A stretch of DNA of 64,000 nt from Sipunculus nudus (GCA_026874595.1 CM049306.1:32564019-32628018); one strand, 5' to 3'; numbered from the stretch's first letter, positions 34,705 to 47,473 are shown. Notes: generated by a model from the sequence alone, not told the origin. Program-made: numbers and translations.

Positions 34705-36980
34705 ATCTTTACCTTCGTTTCAACTACAGACTAACATGGTAATTATTAGTACATTGGGGGGGGTGTATTGGATACTACAAATTTTTTAAATAAGCAATAT
34801 AAAAATGACATTTTGTGGCACTTGTCACATAAAATAAGACGATTTTGTGTTCCTTAACTACTATTCTCTAAAATGATTTTGCATATCGCAGTGAAATTGT
34901 AACGGGATGGGGGTTGGGGGTATATAAACTTTATATTTCATAAAAAATAGGATATTAACAATATCAGTATTATTATGTTGATGTTAATGGCAAAAATGTG
35001 CATCTATGTTTATAACTTGAAAAATAACATACATTTTTAAAAGTATTTCTCTTGGTAAAATTCATGTGTCGTATGTCATGTGTTTAACCGGCTTCGAATG
35101 AAGAGTGTAATAACTGAAATACTCGTTACAGAAACATGTGGATGCGCTGTTGAAATGGAGTAAATCACAAATTACAAAGCTTCCCTAAGCGTATGAATTG
35201 GAAAGTAATAATCTGTGGATAATCTTATTGCAAGGGAATAAAAAGAAATCTGAAATAAAAAATAAAAATTAATTACGAATAAATGGGAAAAGGAATAGAT
35301 AAATTGAGAGATGTTTCAGCTCAACGGGGGAGGGGGGGGGGGGGGGTGGATTCATCCACTGAGTTGCGTCACCTGTAGCCCACATAAATATATAGGTCAC
35401 CAAACAATACTTGGTAGAAGACATTTCATTATATAAGAAGAAGTATTCGAATTTAATGTTAAGCAAATTCCAAAAGCCTTGATTTAAAAATAATTAATTT
35501 AAAGTAATGCCACTTAAAAAATTCTTCTTAGTCTAAAAGCTGAAAGCTTAAGCGTTCATATTATCTGATTTGATGAAGCAGAAAAGACCATTGACAAGCA
35601 AAGTGCGCAATATAAGTGGCACCACGTGCAGCTTACACTGACAACTGAACTAGTTGTAGGGTCACTAAATCGAAAAACACTGGACCCAGAAGGGCTGATA
35701 TTGGGTAACAGCAATTAAATTATTTTTGCAAAAACTGAAATTTGCGAAAAATTTTGATCAGTGAAATCTGAAGTTCTGTAAAGAGAACTGTTTTTTAAGG
35801 GGCCCAATCATCTATTTAACATGTTGAGTTAACACAAAAAAATAGCTTCTTCCCTTTAAAATAAATCTGAACCTGCCAAAATATTGCCTTGACACCGTTT
35901 GCTTACTCCTGTAAACAGTGAACCGGGCGCGATCGCAGGTGGTAACATTAACAAAGTGCGTTTGGCCGTGTGCTGCACGGAGCCACAACATGTGCCAATC
36001 CGGAGATGCCCTGACTGATTTGCTAAAAAAATGTAAAACATGTTCTCGCAGGCTGAAACACTGCGAGCTGCCCCTTGATCGGAGCTCCGGTCACGCGGCC
36101 TAGTTATGGTAAACAGACTGTGTTTACCAACACGAATGCAGGGCTATAACAAGGAATTAAATTTTCGTATGTGAGGACAAGAGACGATGTGCCTAACTGG
36201 TTTTATTAGGAAATTTTTGTATAAGAAAACTGAACTGATAGGAATAATATTGCTCCTGATTATGTCCCTTTAATAATTCAACTCAATTTATTCAATTATT
36301 TGTTTAACTTTGTCACCAGAATGGGTGACCATTATATGATGGTTAAGTGTTACATGTGCTTCCTTACCCGGAAAAAAGTGGAATATGACATTTAATTAGG
36401 AAAACTGATAAATACAGCTTGCATACAATTTTACCAGAAATATAACCCATATTACACTACAATTTGGAGCTTGTAGCTGCAGGCGTTCCAGAGGATTTCG
36501 GTAAAAGATTAAACTATACTTGCATGCACACATATTGTCAGGCACTCTGTACAAAAACGATTGCCCACAACTCGGGGACAGCGTTTCAATATCTCTTCAA
36601 ATTTGGAGTTTAAACGGAAGGACAGATGCCCTAAGCTGAAACTAATCAAATATTACAGTAGAAAAAAGTAAGAAACATTTATCTATAGAGGAGAGACCAG
36701 GTGGAGGTACAGATTGTAATTTGAATAAAGCTGGTAACACGAGGCCCATATAGTACCTGTATCCATTATAAGGACCAGTCCTCACGCAATGTTTTATAAA
36801 TATCATTTACATTCGCCTGAAGGTAATCTTATTATTTTCTCCACCAGTGCGTGATTTACCTGACTGTATTGGTAAATGTTACGGAATTATGCTGTATTAT
36901 ATCAACAAGACTTTTGGCTGCAAGTGGCTTGGAAATGTATCGCCTGTTCTTTGATCAGTTGGGAATAAGGTACAAGGGAA
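34705..36980. other. No gene seen
   Basis: AT-rich, with a G run (35326-35346). A GC-richer patch at 35920-36110 gives 61-residue frames on both strands without recognisable motifs. Confidence 0.4.
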
Positions 36981-36984
36981 TTAT

Positions 36985-37195
36985 GTATAAATGTCAGTCG
37001 TGGGATAAACCACTCGGCTCTCTCTGCTGACGACCTGGGTTCTATCCCGATTGGGTTGTACCTGCCTGCCCAAGCCGGTGGTCTTCTCCGGGTTTCAGGT
37101 TTTTTTCACCTCTCTATACTACCGAGCACCACCATCTGAGCCATAGAGAGTGTCTTGATTAGTTATAATAACTATTCGCATAAACCTTGTAAGAA
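36985..37195 (+). mobile_element. tRNA-derived SINE, copy 2
   Basis: TAAACCACTCGGCTCTCTCTGC and the B box GGTTCTATCCC (37038-37048) form the tRNA-like head; the core GGTCTTCTCCGGGTTTCAGG matches the core of 30590-30790. It is directly followed by an F1 repeat. Confidence 0.6.
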
Positions 37196-37202
37196 TTAGA
37201 CA

Positions 37203-37605
37203 TCTGGATTCTAAGGAATGCAAGCCTCCACTGTGTGGGTAGGGGGGGGGGGGGTCCCCTATTTTTGAATGCTCCTAAAACCGTGTTTGGCTTCACTTAA
37301 ATGTCCCATATTCCCATTTTAATTCGAGCATATGTGACACTGTAATTGTATATATTTCTTGATGACAATCCTGGATCAAGATCATGTACTGGATCTACAT
37401 CAAAATAATTTTATCTCTAATTGCCCATTCTTTAAATGCCCTGAAAATTTCTTGAGATTCCGGTCAGGATTGCGTGGTTAAAGTTGTGAACAAATACACG
37501 CAAACGTGGATGAACACATATCCTCCAGGAAGGGGCAATAATAACAGGCGAAGAGTGACAATGTTGCCACGAGACTGGCCAATCGTAATTCATCTGCTTC
37601 AATGA
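37203..37605 (+). repeat. F1 dispersed repeat
   Basis: GGATTCTAAGGAATGCAAGC starts it, followed by ACCGTGTTTGGCTTCACTTA, TTTCTTGATGACAATCCTGG, TCTTGAGATTCCGGTCAGG, GTTGTGAACAAATACACGC and ATCCTCCAGGAAGGGGCAAT. It carries a G run near 37243. Confidence 0.7.
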
Positions 37606-38253
37606 CAGGAAAACAGAAACAGACACACAATTTGAAAGAGAAACAGTAGAATCTACAAGGCTTCACGGACCCCTACTGATATAACCATCACTCACAAAAT
37701 GCACACGGAGTAACAGGACATTACAGGGATACAAAAACACAGAGCTTAAAACAAAACCTTCGGTATTTCGACGTAAGATTTCATTAATATTGCGAAACAG
37801 ATAAAACACTTGCAATTTACGCTAAACTGTTCTTGATCATGAAATATGATCCCTTGTGGCAATTAAGCATTCCTACTTTGTTTCAATTAATCTTTTGTCA
37901 TATCTCTCGTTGTAAATTATATGATATCGTACTTATAAGTCACAATTTGTATCTTTCCATCAGTTTAAAGTTCGAGATAAGATTAAGATTGGTAACGCTT
38001 CATGTATCCTGTTTTGTCTTAATTTTTGTAAATAAACCTTTTCAGATGCCCTTCTGTGTTAGACGTAAGTTCCTCTTTCAATTATTTCTCATTAGTAACA
38101 GAGATTGTCTTCTCTACAAATTGCATCTTATTTTGTTTCCTCCTACCATAACTATTCGGTAATTATTTCTAACCACCTCCAGCTTTGCTTGCCTACTGGT
38201 TAGATTGATTATTACATACAAAACACCAACAGAAAAGGTGCAAATAATTATTG
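37606..38253. other. No gene seen
   Basis: The 109-residue plus-strand frame at 37833-38162 is F/L/I-rich with no motif and is taken as chance in AT-rich DNA. Confidence 0.4.
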
Positions 38254-38418
38254 TGTCGCCAGTTCTAGGTGGCAACAAATATAGATAAACTCACAGAGTT
38301 AGTGACCGTATGGACACCGCACTTCATTGCATGACAGTCATACGCACACGAAGAGGAAAAATCCCCTGTAAACTCGATTCTAAAAGACAGTTGTAATAAA
38401 CACCTGACAACCTTGACA
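38254..38418 (-). mobile_element. LTR of a retrotransposon (165 bp)
   Basis: On the minus strand it runs from TGTCAAGGTTGTCAGG to AACTGGCGACA, with inverted ends TGTC/GACA. It is immediately preceded (minus strand) by the purine tract AACAAGAGGGAGGGA, as a 3' LTR should be. Short LTRs of this size are typical of some Gypsy-type elements; the lineage is not proved. Confidence 0.6.
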
Positions 38419-38560
38419 TCCCTCCCTCTTGTTAGAACCAGACGGGCCTGTCTGGTATCGACCCAGGCCGACAGATCTATTAAAATACTGCTGTCATTTC
38501 TGAACACGGGCGCCCCGAATCTGAACTCTACCAGACATCGGAACATATATAAACAGTAAA
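38419..38560 (-). mobile_element. Retrotransposon interior fragment with PPT
   Basis: Adjoins the LTR. On the minus strand it contains an S-x-W-V-D-T-R-Q-A-R-L-like reading just before the polypurine tract (38419-38436). It is too short to identify a protein domain. The rest of the element is missing, so this is a truncated copy. Confidence 0.45.
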
Positions 38561-38875
38561 TTAGGCTCATTGTCCACCAAGGTACAACAATGATTGCTGG
38601 CTAACACCAAGGACGGTCAAATGTCCTCAGCTTGAATTGCATGTAGGCAATATTTCTTGCATTATTTCCTTACGGCTACAATTACACCACTGACGGAAGC
38701 CATTGTTTCCTGTTATTGTAAATGTCCGGCGATTCTCGTTTCGAATTGCATGAAGGTAATATACAAGAATACTGAATATTTCAAGAATTTCACGAAATGA
38801 CTTAACTTTTCAGGCATTACGTGTAATGACTGGTTTTATGGCCTATTCATTTCACGAAATGCCTAATACCTGGTT

Positions 38876-38877
<2 letters not shown>

Positions 38878-38940
<63 letters not shown>
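38878..38940. repeat. (AT)n microsatellite
   Basis: Pure AT array of about 30 units. Confidence 0.95.
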
Positions 38941-38942
<2 letters not shown>

Positions 38943-41900
38943 CTAAGATCTACACATTTTGTACATTAATTATATTAAATACTTGTAAGTCACACATGTA
39001 AGTGTAAGAACTTGGTTTTAGTATAATTAGAAAAGACTCATTATACACAATCTACCCATTCTATACCTTCCAAACTAGACCACAAGTTTATTATTAACTA
39101 GATTTTTTTTCCAGATTATTATTTATTATTTTTATTATTCCCTGCTGTAACATCAGATTATTATTTTTTTTCTTGGTTTGAAAACACTTAAATGTAGGTT
39201 TAATGTCGAGGAGAGACAGTCCAATGAGAAACAGAGGGAAAGAGACCCGTAAGACAGACTTATTGAGACAAACGGACAGCTAGACATCTGAAATAGGTTT
39301 GGCCAAGACCTAAAGCATTGTTCAATAATTTGCGATCAACCGAAATCTTCTAGATAAAAAAGCTGTCAAAAACAAATTGATCGCATGACCTCCGCGTTAG
39401 GTCCTGCAGGGAACAAAGTTAAAAAGTATTCCCAGTTTGATATTTCACAGCAAAGTTCAGATCAAAATATGAATCTATTTATATAGAAATAGGTAAGGGA
39501 TTCAAACCTTGCCACTTAACATGTAGACCTTTAACTACGTTTATGACCAAGAACGTTGTTAACTGTGATGAAACGGGCCCAGGGGTATTAAGTAGACAGG
39601 CTGTTGTCATTTTCGCGCTTGACATGAAAAAGGACCCAATCCTTGAAGTGACTACCACCACCTTGGCTGGTCTTCAGAGGGTCGACATTCCGACAGGTGA
39701 CCATTTTATATGATTCCTAAGTAACCATTGTCGAACTGAGGGGGCCGCAATACCTAAAAATACCATTAACAACTCAAGTGACGCAGGAACTAATGGGCTT
39801 AAACAACTTAAAGTTGAGTGACATTTTCCTATTTTCCCCTAACAATGATCCTGGACCTTAATGACTCAAGCCATCTACTTATCCCTGCGGGTATATGGAA
39901 ATAAATAGACAAGCCTGCTGGCGGATCCTTTGCTTTTTCGGTTATAGACCTGGGAATCGGAATTGTTAGATTACGAAGCTTTTGCCATCGGTACACAGAA
40001 GCCTAGGAACGGTAAATGTTACATTGGTTAACATTGTTGCGTTCAAGGATTACAACGGCACGTCAAAGTGATTGTGATATTATATTTTAATCTTTTAGAT
40101 TCCCTACCGTCTGTCCGCCATGATATGTAGATTATTCATTTTTTTAACTCTGAAGTGATACCTAAGAAGTTTCTATTTTGATGATTGTTACATTTTATTC
40201 TCTTTACCATCGACATCCCTTAAATAAATCTAGCTCATAGGGTACTAAATATGATAATTTTTGCTTCAGTACAGAATAATATAGAATATCATACGAAGTC
40301 ATTCAAACCAAAAACAATTCAGACGACAATTCACACAATTAACATAAGGTTTTTCAAATAAAGAGTATTTCCCAACATTTTCTGCTCTTTACGTTCGGTT
40401 AATTTCTTATCTTTTAAATACTTCATGAATATCAAGAACGAAGGGACTCTTCTTTGTTAACGATATTTAAAAAAAACAATACACTTAATTGTTAAATTGA
40501 ATTTTGTATAGAACATCCTGAATAGATTGCTCCTCTCGTTAACGCTGGCATATAAACCTTTGCCTGACTAGATCAAACTGTAACGTTATGCAAAATGGAA
40601 AAAAAATCCATGATTAAGAGGTATTTGAAACTGTGACATTTTGCAAAACGTTGCCTAAGAGAAATCCAATATATTCTGATAGCATTATTTCCAATTACAA
40701 AAGTATGTATTACATAAAGTAATATGATCAGATATTCATGGTTCATTCATTCTTAGTTGTAACAGACAACCAAAACACAATGAATGATTGAGCTGCGCTT
40801 AACACCGCCTGATCCGAAAAATAATTTGCAAGATATCAAGCCATTTTCCATATAAATAATGTTTCAATGTCGGTGACTAAGCAATTATTGTAATGTTGAG
40901 GTGACATTATCATGAACCCCGAAAGAAACTAGTAAATTATTGCAAGATCTTGAGAATAAAATTACCTACTCAAAATATTTTTACACTGTAAGGAGTTCTT
41001 ATAACGATAGGAGTTTTTAAAAAAGTTCTTATAACGTTTCCGTGAAGAATGTATGAACTTGTTAATCAACATGATTGTAAACACAGCAATGTTGACAAAC
41101 TGGAGAAAAACCTAAGGTGGTAGGTTGCATATATGCGGATGTAGTAAGATTACTCGTTGTAAAACGCCATTTGCAAAGCTCTGGCTTATCTGAATTGCCG
41201 CCAGATGTTCTTATTGAATTTGCTTTGATTATTTTCGCGGCCCCCCATATATTATAAACACGTTGATATATACAAAACAAGCAGCTTTGTGCGGTGATAT
41301 CCACGTTTTCTTGCTTATTTTTTTTATAAAAGCTCCAAAGGATTATATATTGTTTTTAAAGGTCAGATAGGTGATTGGGCCCCTGTTAATCTACTTTGGC
41401 ATAAGGAACAAATAGTGTCTGTATATTCTTTTTACACGAGCGTTTTTGTGTCGCGACATCATTACACAGTAGATATTAAGATTCCTTTGGTTTTCTAGGA
41501 AACCCTGCACAATTATGGCAGTTTCTTCTGAAGGTGATGTCTCTTTTTAGACAACGTGGATCCATTTCAAAGTGATGTATAAGTGCTTTATGAAAACGAA
41601 TATTATAATTTGCTGTATTGAACACTTTATAGAATATGAGAAAGGATTTACATATACGGAAAGACCATGGACGTTTATCTCTCTTTTTTACTGAAACACT
41701 CTATCTTATTTAATTGAAAAGTATGTTTACTGTACGAAACAGGCGCGCATGCAATATACGTTCGATTCGTGAGATTCATAATTGAAGTTATGGCTTGTAG
41801 GTTTTACCTTATATATTTCTAGATAATACCCAGAATCTGAAACAATCGTCATGTATATTTAATTCCTATGATACATACCTGTGAATAAACCTCGGAGCCC

Positions 41901-42117
41901 CATAAAGAACTTGAGCTAAATAAATTATCTCTTGTACATGATTAAATAAGTTGTGCGCACGACTTATTTTATGGTCATCAAATCCGGTTTTAAAATGGCC
42001 TTTCTGCTTGTCGAATTATATCAATAAGCCAACTCTGCAAACTTTACCCAGCCACTTTGTAACTTCTTTTGTTGGATGTAATCGCCTCCATTTCTTAAAT
42101 GCTAGCTTGACTAAGTA
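38941..42117. other. No gene seen
   Basis: Over 3 kb of AT-rich DNA with only short frames and no matched repeat. A GC-richer patch at 39480-39700 carries a 60-residue minus-strand frame with no motif. Confidence 0.45.
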
Positions 42118-43254
42118 TTAAGGATGGATTTCGCCTACAATTTTCGAATTGCAATTTATCGTGATTTGTATTAGCATATTGCGATACGTATCGCGATATT
42201 TTTCATTGTGTCATTTTACAGAAACAAGTGTTTTTTCTTGTATAACAAATTGTTACGAATACAAATTGCTCAGGGGAAAACCCTGGGCCGATCCGGGATT
42301 CGAACCCATGTGGGTGGCTAGCAAATAGTTCAGTCCGCTTTCATGTCACTCCGTAACACACAACACTCCGTAACACACAAACCTCTTAAGAGCGTTCTGC
42401 TATCAGAACAAGACTAATTACCCCAGGAGTCATACTTTGGTGAGCTTATTCCCTGGGCCACAAAGTTTTACCATCATCTTGGACGAGCCTCCATTTTGTT
42501 ACGAATACAAATTGCTCAGGGGAAAACACTGGGCCGATCCGGGATTCGAACCAATGTCGGAGGCGCACAAGTCCGGCGTACCAACCGCTTTGCTAGCAAA
42601 GCAAGCTTCACGAGCGAGACAGTTCGGTACGCTTTTATGTCATCCTATAACAAAATACCTTGAATATGTCATTAATTCTTTATCATATTAAACACAATGA
42701 CACACGGAAAGTATATGCAGTTCAATTGACAGAACTAAAAAAAATTAAATAAGTGGGGTTTTTTTGGCATTATGCCGTAGAGCTTTCGGAACTGTGCTTT
42801 TGCACGGATGGTTTGAACAATCATTTCGTTGGGCGGCATTAATTGATCAATAATAGTGTTCAATTGAGACTTCCTGAATGTAAAAAAAATATTATTAATA
42901 AATAATGATACTTATTTATAGAGTGTTCGGGACTTTTTTCTTTTTCTGTGGCACTTCTGTCTTTTTAGGTTCCAATAAATCTTCGAGAAGAAACTAAAAT
43001 TCCCTAGGACGGAAATTTTATACTAAATTGGCCCGAGGATTGTCTGTAGACACATTGGCGGCTTTAGCGTCCAGCCTTTCTGTAAACGCAACCTATTTAA
43101 ATGTAATTTTTTAAACACACCTTATATTTACTACAATATACCAGTTTCAGTCACGTTTGAAAATTATCGATATAAAAAACCATATCGCGATACGGAACAT
43201 GCGAATTACCGTATCGCGATTTACCGACATATTGAAAATATCGCACACCCCTAG
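42118..43254 (+). mobile_element. TATCG-type element, copy 3, split by a TRIM
   Basis: Left end AAGGATGGATTTCGCCTAC with ATTGCAATTTATCG resembles 1045-1100. The right half from TCTGTAGACACATTGGCGGC (43042) to GAAAATATCGCACACCCCTA aligns with 1665-1886. The TRIM at 42251-42652 lies between them, so the TATCG element is older than the TRIM insertion. No coding frame. Confidence 0.6.
42251..42652 (-). mobile_element. TRIM retroelement, minus-strand copy
   Basis: Same element as 10447-10870. The 5' LTR is 42497-42652 (156 bp, complete, tRNA-like A and B boxes intact), the interior 42359-42496, and the 3' LTR 42251-42358, which has lost its A-box part. Minus-strand primer site TGGAGGCTCGTCCAAGAT lies just inside the 5' LTR. 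The conserved GTTCTG/CAGAAC stem-loop (42394-42409) and a purine tract precede the 3' LTR. An 18-base LTR-end sequence (CACTCCGTAACACACAA) is duplicated at 42346-42379. Flanks give a 4-bp target duplication AAAT (42247-42250 and 42653-42656). Confidence 0.8.
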
Positions 43255-45721
43255 TAATTGAACACAGCTGCAGCAGCGGTATAGCTTGCATATCTTCGGA
43301 AATTCACTACAGACATCAACAGCTTTTAAGGTTGGAGACACCACATCCGGAATACATCACTTTTTTTGTGGCTAGCAGACATAATTGTTCAGTGGAGAGC
43401 TTTTAACGTTGCTGGACACGAAGCGAATCTCAAATTTAAATGGCTTTCATTTAAATTGCGACACCGCAGGAAGGACGTACTTTATTTCGATATGGCACAG
43501 GTGGGCATTGACCGAATGATCAATGACATACCGCGATTTCAGTCAGAACTAGTCTATGGTATAGTCCTGTCTCCGCTTCCTTGTTCGAGCTCTCAAGCAT
43601 ATAAAATCAGTCTGATGCCTAAATCCGCCATTAATGAAGACGCCTAAATCTTCTAAGTAGACCTTTCTTCTACCACCAAGGAGATTCAAACCTTGTTTAT
43701 ATTTTTCTTTGAACATTTGTTTGGCCCTGATCCTGAAAAAGAAACATGGATGGGTTTCCATGAATCTTAACTGGAAAACAAAACACTCGATTGAATGAAT
43801 CCTAATTCAGAGGAATAGTTGAAAGAAGAAATAATTAAGAAGTGAGGAACATATATCTTTTCGGAATATCAGATCTGTCATTGGAATGACAGGAAAGAAA
43901 AGGAGAATAATATTACACTTATCATGTCTCGGAAGTCCTGATATAATAACATTTTATGGCGCTGGTTGGTCACTTAGACTACACGTGTTATCCTTATCAA
44001 TCACAATGACTGATCATAGGGAAAGTGAGATGATTTTAAGGGGATTTATATAAAACAGAATTGTTTACAGAGTACTGATAAAAATAATTTATTATTTAAT
44101 TAAAATAATTGCTCTAAGTAGTGTCAGTTGCAATAAACAGCGTGAGAGTTCTTTGGTCTCGTTTTTAGAAACGCGTTCACTGCTTTCAAGAAACAGACCT
44201 AATTTGGATTTATTGAACCTCACGCCTAAGCAGATAGAAATAGTCTGTTGTTTTTTTGTTTGTTTTTTTTTTGTTTGGTCTGCTTTTGGATGAATCACAT
44301 TTTTAGAGGCAATGACGATCTGTTTAAATTGTATGAATGATCCTTAACATTCCACTGTTCATCATTATATCTGTTTACAAGCCAGGAACTGCACCTGAGG
44401 AAGTTTAAATTTATCATATATGCAAAATCTGGATGATTTTCGACATTTAGCGCTTTTCTATCTATTTCATAGAATTTAAGCTGTGAAAAGCGGGATTAAA
44501 TAGCAAAATAAGTTATTGTAAGTACGTGTCACTTCCTTTCAGACCTTGTATAACGCCAACGGGGAAAGTCTTCTTGTTACATGCCTTAGATTGTACTTGG
44601 AGAATTTTCGTCTAAGTATTTTTTCTATGAAAATCCCATGTAAATGAAAATATACTTCAGAACAGTGTTTCTATTCAGAACGAGCTTCAAGGATACATTA
44701 AATCTTGCTTTGATGTCATCAGGGTTTAAATTCATTATAGCTTTTGTCAATTAATCACGACACGAACTCTCTCCCATGCTGAACTTGAAGAAACATACTT
44801 CTTTAGATATCTTTTATAGCATTTTGTAATCTAAAAGGTTGGCAGTTCAATATATTTTCATCTTTACATGTCTGTTTCTCACATGCCGTTTTATATATTA
44901 AAGTATTCCCTTTTCTGTTCTTTATTGCGGGAAGAGACTATCAAGTTAAACGTGTTTTCGGTACTATGGTGAATTGCGCAGTGTGCTCCTAAATATTCAG
45001 TTTTTTTTTCTTAATCCTTTTCTGTGTCACTCAATCTTTTTTCTTTGGCATTACCGCTGACATTTCAACAATGCCAGGTAGCTTTTAACATGAACCTTTT
45101 GTTAATCCATAATCTTTAATGACAGCTTTGTCTTTTTTCTATTCGGAAGTCATTCTATACGTATATCCTGTTTTTATATTTTGTTTCGTTACTAATTCAG
45201 CTTCTTATATAACAGCTTCTTATGTTCATTATATGTCGGATATCATTTTGTTTAGCTCATTTGTCTAATGTAAGATTATGTTATATGATTAAGGACCAAC
45301 CAAGAAGAAAGCTCGGCTTTATGAATGTCATGCATTAAACAATTTTGTTAATGTAAACATTGCCATCGTTTTTTTTTTACTGTCATCGAAAAAAGGATAG
45401 GATTTTATACCGATTGCTAATGTAAATCCTCATCAAATGGTTGCTTTCCAGTCTTAATCTAATCAAATTATTTCTGTCTGTAACTGATATCAGATGTATA
45501 TCTATTTTGTGCCTGTATTTTCTTTTTCTGTTATAAGAAGCCTGTACACTCAATATCTGTCTTATTATCTTTTAAAAGTAAATTACTTGTAGTGCCTTTT
45601 TCTTCCATTCGTTTCCATTTGTTACTCTATCCTTCCTCCTTCACGTGCCGGTTACAGCTTTCAAACAATGTCAATATGCTTTAAATATTACCCTTTTGTA
45701 AATCCATAATCTTCGAAAACC
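43255..45721. other. No gene seen
   Basis: AT-rich. The 93-residue plus-strand frame at 43366-43647 (starts MWLADIIVQWRAFNVAGHEA) has no domain I recognise and no flanking splice sites. Nothing else stands out. Confidence 0.4.
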
Positions 45722-46170
45722 AATTCATATGGATACCAATACAGTCACCACGATAAGTCCTTTAAATGTAAACCCTCGGAGAATGACAGTCCTGTGGAAA
45801 GTTCTTGCAACAACCCAGAAAGTAAACTGAAGTCCAAATGTATAAAATCCAGGAGAAAGTCTTTGAAAATGTATAATTGCCACATTCGTCGGATAAGGTC
45901 TTAGAATCTGACACACGCTTCCACTTCTCGAACAGTCTATATAGGTCCTGCACAACACGCGTTTCAGGAATTCTCTAGAAAGACATAGCCGTGTTTCTCT
46001 ACACACCAGGCTCATCACGTGACCCACGACCAGGCGTGAAAGCCCAAGGCTCACATAACAACGAGAGTCCAACCAGTACGGTTTTAACATAAAATGTAAT
46101 ACGCGGCCAGACACGTGTGCCACAATAGGAAATACGCCCGTGTCACATAATAAAATGAGCACCTGTAACA
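45722..46170 (-). mobile_element. LTR fragment, partner of the 58.3-kb solo LTR
   Basis: Read on the minus strand from 46170 it begins TGTTACAGGTGCTCATTTTA and aligns with 58345-58890: TGTGACACGGGCGT, CGTACTGGTTG, ACTCTCGTTGT, TCACGTG, GTAGAGAAACA, CTGGATTTT and AAGGACATCG-type blocks in the same order. It is truncated at its right part. The 167-residue minus-strand frame here (45725-46228) is explained by this non-coding repeat plus the AT array. Confidence 0.65.
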
Positions 46171-46202
46171 ATATATATATATATATATATAATGTATATA
46201 TA

Positions 46203-46700
46203 TACACTCTAAAAACAGTGTTTAGCATTTAAAAGCACATCTGGAACATGTTTAATCCTATACACGTTTAGGAATGTGTTTTAAAGCAAAACATATATAG
46301 GTCCACTAGAAACGAAATGTGTCATATTGCAAAACACGTTTAGCAGCGTTACATGTCTGACAAAATGTTTAGCCTAACAATTATATAGGGTTATATAAAA
46401 GCAAATGGTTATGCTTAACACAATGCTAAACACCTCGATTGCTAAACACAATGGTGCGACCCGTTCTAAGGTTAAACGTGTTTAGCGTATAAACACATTT
46501 TGTAAAACACATTTAGCAGCGTTACATGTCTGACAAATGTTTAGCCTAAGGTTATATAAAGGCACATGGTTAAGTTAACACCTCTAATGCTTAACACCAT
46601 GGTGCGGCTCGTTTGAAGGTTAAACGTGATTAGCGTTTAAACACACCGGTATTCATACATCCATATAGCAATGTGTTTAGCATAACAAGTATATTATAGA
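46203..46700 (+). repeat. CACTG-type terminus with GTTTAGC subterminal repeats
   Basis: Begins TACACTCTAAAAACAGTGTTT, close to the inverse of the end at 53697 (read inward TACACTGCAAAAATGGTGTTT). Inside are two ~173-bp direct units (GCAGCGTTACATGTCTGAC at 46343 and 46516; ATGGTGCG.CCCGTT later in each) and more than ten GTTTAGC / TAAACAC motifs. This is the expected look of a DNA transposon end with repeated binding sites. Confidence 0.5.
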
Positions 46701-46751
46701 TTTATGTGGGTGTAAAATAATTATGTGTGTGAGGGTGTGTGTGTGTGTGTG

Positions 46752-47136
46752 CAGTGGCGGATCCAGGGGGAAAGGGAGTCCCAGGGGTCTGGATCCCCTC
46801 TTTTGGAGCCCAAACATAATTTTTTTTTAATGTTTCATACCAAATTCTGCCACCTAGACTCCTCCCCCCCCCCCTTTCCCCGGACGAGAGGACCTGAGTT
46901 TGAACCCCCCCCCCCCCCACACACCTCCCTTTTCAAAATCCTGTTGCTTCTGGTAGTAGAATTGTTTTTTATTTGTTATGCAAATAATATATGAGAGTTT
47001 TGTCCGGCCAAAAAATAAACGAAAAAAAAAGAATAAATAAAATTAATTTTTAATTTTAACCCCCCACCCCTTCCGCCACCGTGGGTATTAATTTAATACG
47101 CCCGGTGGCGGAAGGGAGGGGGGGGGGGTAAAATTA
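46752..47136. mobile_element. hAT-like ends and 86-bp palindrome
   Basis: CAGTGGCGGATCCAGGGGG at 46752 is a hAT-type terminus. TTCCGCCACCG at 47071-47081 is an inverted partial match, so 46752-47081 may be a ~330-bp MITE. From 47051 to 47136 the DNA is a near-perfect palindrome centred near 47093 (TTCCGCCACCGTGGGTATTAA pairs with its inverse). C runs at 46863-46874 and 46905-46918. The clear 8-bp duplication expected of hAT was not found. Confidence 0.45.
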
Positions 47137-47224
47137 AAACCTTAGTGCCAACAGCATGGCATGTTACGTAGGCCTATGTATCTACTTTTATGTTTTACAA
47201 TTGTTTCGCATTCAGAACCGTTTT

Positions 47225-47423
47225 TAAGTACAAGTGCACGCGGGCAGACGGACGGTTATAAATAACAGTCAGGCTGGTGTCGTCACCGCGGGCAGTGCTG
47301 ATTGGTTGTTGCTGCTGACGACCCCGCGCCTTTCGGATTCGGTGTGAGAAGTCGGCATCAGTTGTTCATCAGAGCGGAAGTAGGCCTACCATTTGCATTC
47401 TAAATTTCTTTCTTCATGTATTG
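47225..47423 (+). promoter_or_regulatory. Possible promoter and 5' non-coding exon
   Basis: A GC-richer island with GATTGGTTG (inverted CCAAT) and ACCCCGCGCC, then sequence to ATGTATTG followed by a strong donor GGTAAGTA at 47424. A continuing coding frame is not supported: joining to the acceptor at 47473 makes TGA. So this would be an untranslated first exon of a plus-strand gene whose last exon may be 51770-52051. Confidence 0.35.
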
Positions 47424-47473
47424 GTAAGTATATTGTTCTTCCTGTCACTTGCTGTTACAAATTGTTTGTGCAG

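Noticed and set aside
45725-46228. 167-residue minus-strand open frame
   Set aside because: It lies over an LTR fragment homologous to the non-coding solo LTR at 58345-59116 and starts in an AT array.
46203-46700. CRISPR-like regular repeats
   Set aside because: Units are ~173 bp and diverged, and the genome is eukaryotic; there are no short identical repeats with unique spacers.
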